64,000 nt of DNA from Paramecium tetraurelia. Taxonomy: Eukaryota > Ciliophora > Oligohymenophorea > Peniculida > Parameciidae. Location: the NCBI RefSeq assembly GCF_000165425.1, contig NW_001799144.1:376386-440385 (forward strand), in the 5' to 3' direction. The position numbers and the translations under genes were made by a program. The notes beneath the pieces were generated by a model that was given only the letters and a program-made list of their open reading frames with translations, searched no databases and was not told where the DNA came from. Positions 62,601-64,000 of the stretch are shown here, in pieces (positions within the stretch are counted from its first letter, which is position 1; each line of letters begins with the position of its first letter).

Positions 62601-63299
62601 ATATAATGGAGACATGATATCACAAATGTCTCTGCATCCTTCCTCCTTCCAATAGTATTAATTTGAAGGACAAGGTGGACATTAATTATTTGTTTGGATC
62701 CCATAATAGCAGCTTGTACATTAATTGTATTTTGGACCTGTGCATGAATTACATGATGGATAGCATTTTAATCTTGAGACAAAGATATTTCTAATCGAAA
62801 CTAAACCTGCATCTGTATTAGAGGATGTAAATTTCATTCTAGCATAAGTACTACCTTCTGCTATTTGTAGTGTAAAATTTAAAGTTTTAACTTCAAAAGG
62901 AGTAGCATCACAAAATCCAGTTGTCAATAGATAAGTGGTAGGGGAATTATAAATATATGAATAAGAAAATGATCCTAAGGTAAATTAAACATTTTGAGAA
63001 GACCATGTACTCTGAAAATATAAATCCATAGATATCCAATCCTAATCATAGAATAAGTATTAATTAGAAGTTATTGCAGATGGATATACATTAGTTAAAG
63101 TAATGTAACTTGTAGGAGGAGTTGTACAAGTGATAAAATTTGCAGATGTTTAGCTTGAAGGCAATGTAAAATTTCCTGAGCTTGATCCTCCGCTTGTTGT
63201 AAATATCATATCAGTATCTAAAAAATTTTTATGTATTTCCCATTAACAATTTGAATTGTCAAGCAAGGTGAATAGGTAATAAATGATCGAAATAGTCAT
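56613..63299 (-). CDS. Giant Cys-rich multi-pass membrane protein, copy 3 (frame broken many times as given)
   Basis: The start is ATG 63299-63297 (MTISIIYYLFTLLDNSNC); the stop is TGA 56615-56613. Introns correspond to those in copies 1 and 2 (62063-62085, 23 nt; 61827-61850, 24 nt, one base longer). The N-terminal third is almost identical to copy 1 and the C-terminal third to copy 2. Compared with copies 1 and 2 it carries about ten small extra-base differences between 59715 and 61840, for example TTTACACAATC for TTTAACAATC and AAAAATGC for AAAATGC. All are insertions. It lacks the DUF4215-like repeats that occupy 40245-41690 in copy 1. It may be a pseudogene or poorly sequenced. Confidence 0.65.
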
Positions 63300-63539
63300 A
63301 AATAAATAAATAAATAATTAATAGAGTTAGAAATTTAAAATAGTAGAAATGCAAATAGCTTATAATTAGAATTTACCTATTAGAAATGATTTAACCTATT
63401 AAATAATACATTGTAAATAAGGATTCGATAATTATTATAATTATATTGATTTAACTTTTATAATGAATAAGTAATATCTATATATATATATTATATATTA
63501 TTTATAAATTAATTTTGCAATAAATAAAATATTTAAAAT

Positions 63540-63930
63540 ATGAAACACAAAATGAGAGATTCAATCTCTTAGATAAGGATTTTCAGGAAAACGATATCTT
63601 TTAACTATTTATCTCTTTTTTGCTCTGTAATATCGTGTTGTTATTGGAACTGCATATTTTTCAAAGAGTATAGTGATTATCATATTAATAATCATTAAAA
63701 TGAACATTGCAATCAACCATTTTTAGGGCATTTAGCTATCTTGAAAATTGAAAATCAACTAAAATATATTTGTGTTTAATACCTTAAAAATATCTTCAGC
63801 TAAAAATTCAGGATGTTATGAAAAGAAAAACACATAAAAATTAATTATAAACAGAATGATTAAAACACAAGTAAATCCAAAATTTGTATAAAATTCTCTT
63901 CTAAATGGTTTTCCAATTGAAAATGCTATG
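63540..63930 (-). pseudogene. 3' relic of a P-type ATPase-like gene, second copy
   Basis: Nearly identical to 46174-46620 over most of its length but with internal gaps (for example a missing segment near 63610), so the frame is more damaged. It lies beyond the 5' end of Cys-rich copy 3, mirroring the arrangement at copy 1. Confidence 0.4.
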
Positions 63931-64000
63931 CATTAAAATATGTATTGGAAACTTGAATATAAGAATAAACTCTAAATTAAATAATTAAATAAATTACAGT

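Larger units (their letters stand above)
37104..64000. repeat. Tandem segmental duplication, three units
   Basis: Each unit contains the 3' part of the coiled-coil gene (plus) and a Cys-rich membrane protein gene (minus). Units 1 and 3 also have a 3' relic of an ATPase-like gene. Unit 1 spans about 37100-46620, unit 2 about 47104-54500, unit 3 about 55745-63930. Long stretches, such as 42010-44500, 49990-52450 and 59340-61850, align almost base for base. Units are separated by divergent AT-rich spacers, parts of which are also homologous (about 46840-47060 and 54360-54540). Confidence 0.85.

Noticed and set aside
37807-63299. Cys-rich tandem genes as Paramecium surface (immobilisation) antigens
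   Set aside because: The i-antigens have regular eight-Cys repeats and a GPI-anchor end. Here the repeats are DUF4215/furin-like and the C-terminus is multi-pass membrane.
1-64000. Short standard-code open frames scattered over both strands (for example 2957-3169, 12585-12956, 33684-33938 minus)
   Set aside because: They are antisense or out-of-frame shadows of genes that use TAA/TAG as Gln.

Overview
The window reads as macronuclear (somatic) DNA of a Paramecium-like ciliate. Long reading frames appear only when TAA and TAG are read as glutamine and TGA is the sole stop. Genes are packed 40-250 bp apart on both strands. Most are cut by tiny introns of about 20-31 nt, usually GTA...TAG, and removing them restores frame exactly. 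The DNA is very AT-rich. No telomere repeat, tRNA, rRNA, CRISPR array or transposon was recognised. Protein identities come from reading the translated frames; no database search was possible.

Left part (1-14.9 kb), mostly housekeeping: the 3' end of a SET-domain methyltransferase, an unknown 500-aa protein, a coatomer epsilon-like subunit, a PHD-finger protein (minus), threonyl-tRNA synthetase with a large Gln-rich insertion, an RSPH14-like armadillo protein (minus) next to a decayed gene, elongation factor 2 (frame disturbed as given), and a uracil phosphoribosyltransferase.

Middle part (14.9-34.6 kb), cytoskeleton, RNA processing and signalling: a 1.5-kb gene-free stretch, an alveolin-like cortical protein, a WD40/B-box-like protein (minus), an unknown Lys/Gln-rich protein (minus), the splicing factor PRP17/CDC40 (minus), and a cyclic-nucleotide-binding K+ channel-like protein with an atypical pore. 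Then come three small proteins that all begin Met-Gly-Cys (predicted lipid anchors), a ubiquitin-specific protease (minus), a multi-pass membrane protein and two small unknown proteins.

Right part (34.6-64 kb), a tandem segmental duplication. A 1033-aa Gln-rich coiled-coil gene (plus) faces the first of three copies of a very large, minus-strand, cysteine-rich membrane protein (signal peptide, furin/TNFR-like Cys modules, DUF4215-like repeats, a multi-pass C-terminus). Copies 2 and 3 each carry, beyond their 3' end, a truncated relic of the 3' part of the coiled-coil gene. Copies 1 and 3 carry, beyond their 5' end, a relic of the 3' end of a P-type ATPase-like gene. The three copies are mosaics of one another and differ in repeat number.

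A recurring oddity is single-base excess, often in short homopolymers, that breaks otherwise well-preserved genes (EF-2, the WD40 gene and all three Cys-rich copies). Every clear case is an insertion. This may be sequence error or recent decay, and should be settled before any of these genes is called a pseudogene.
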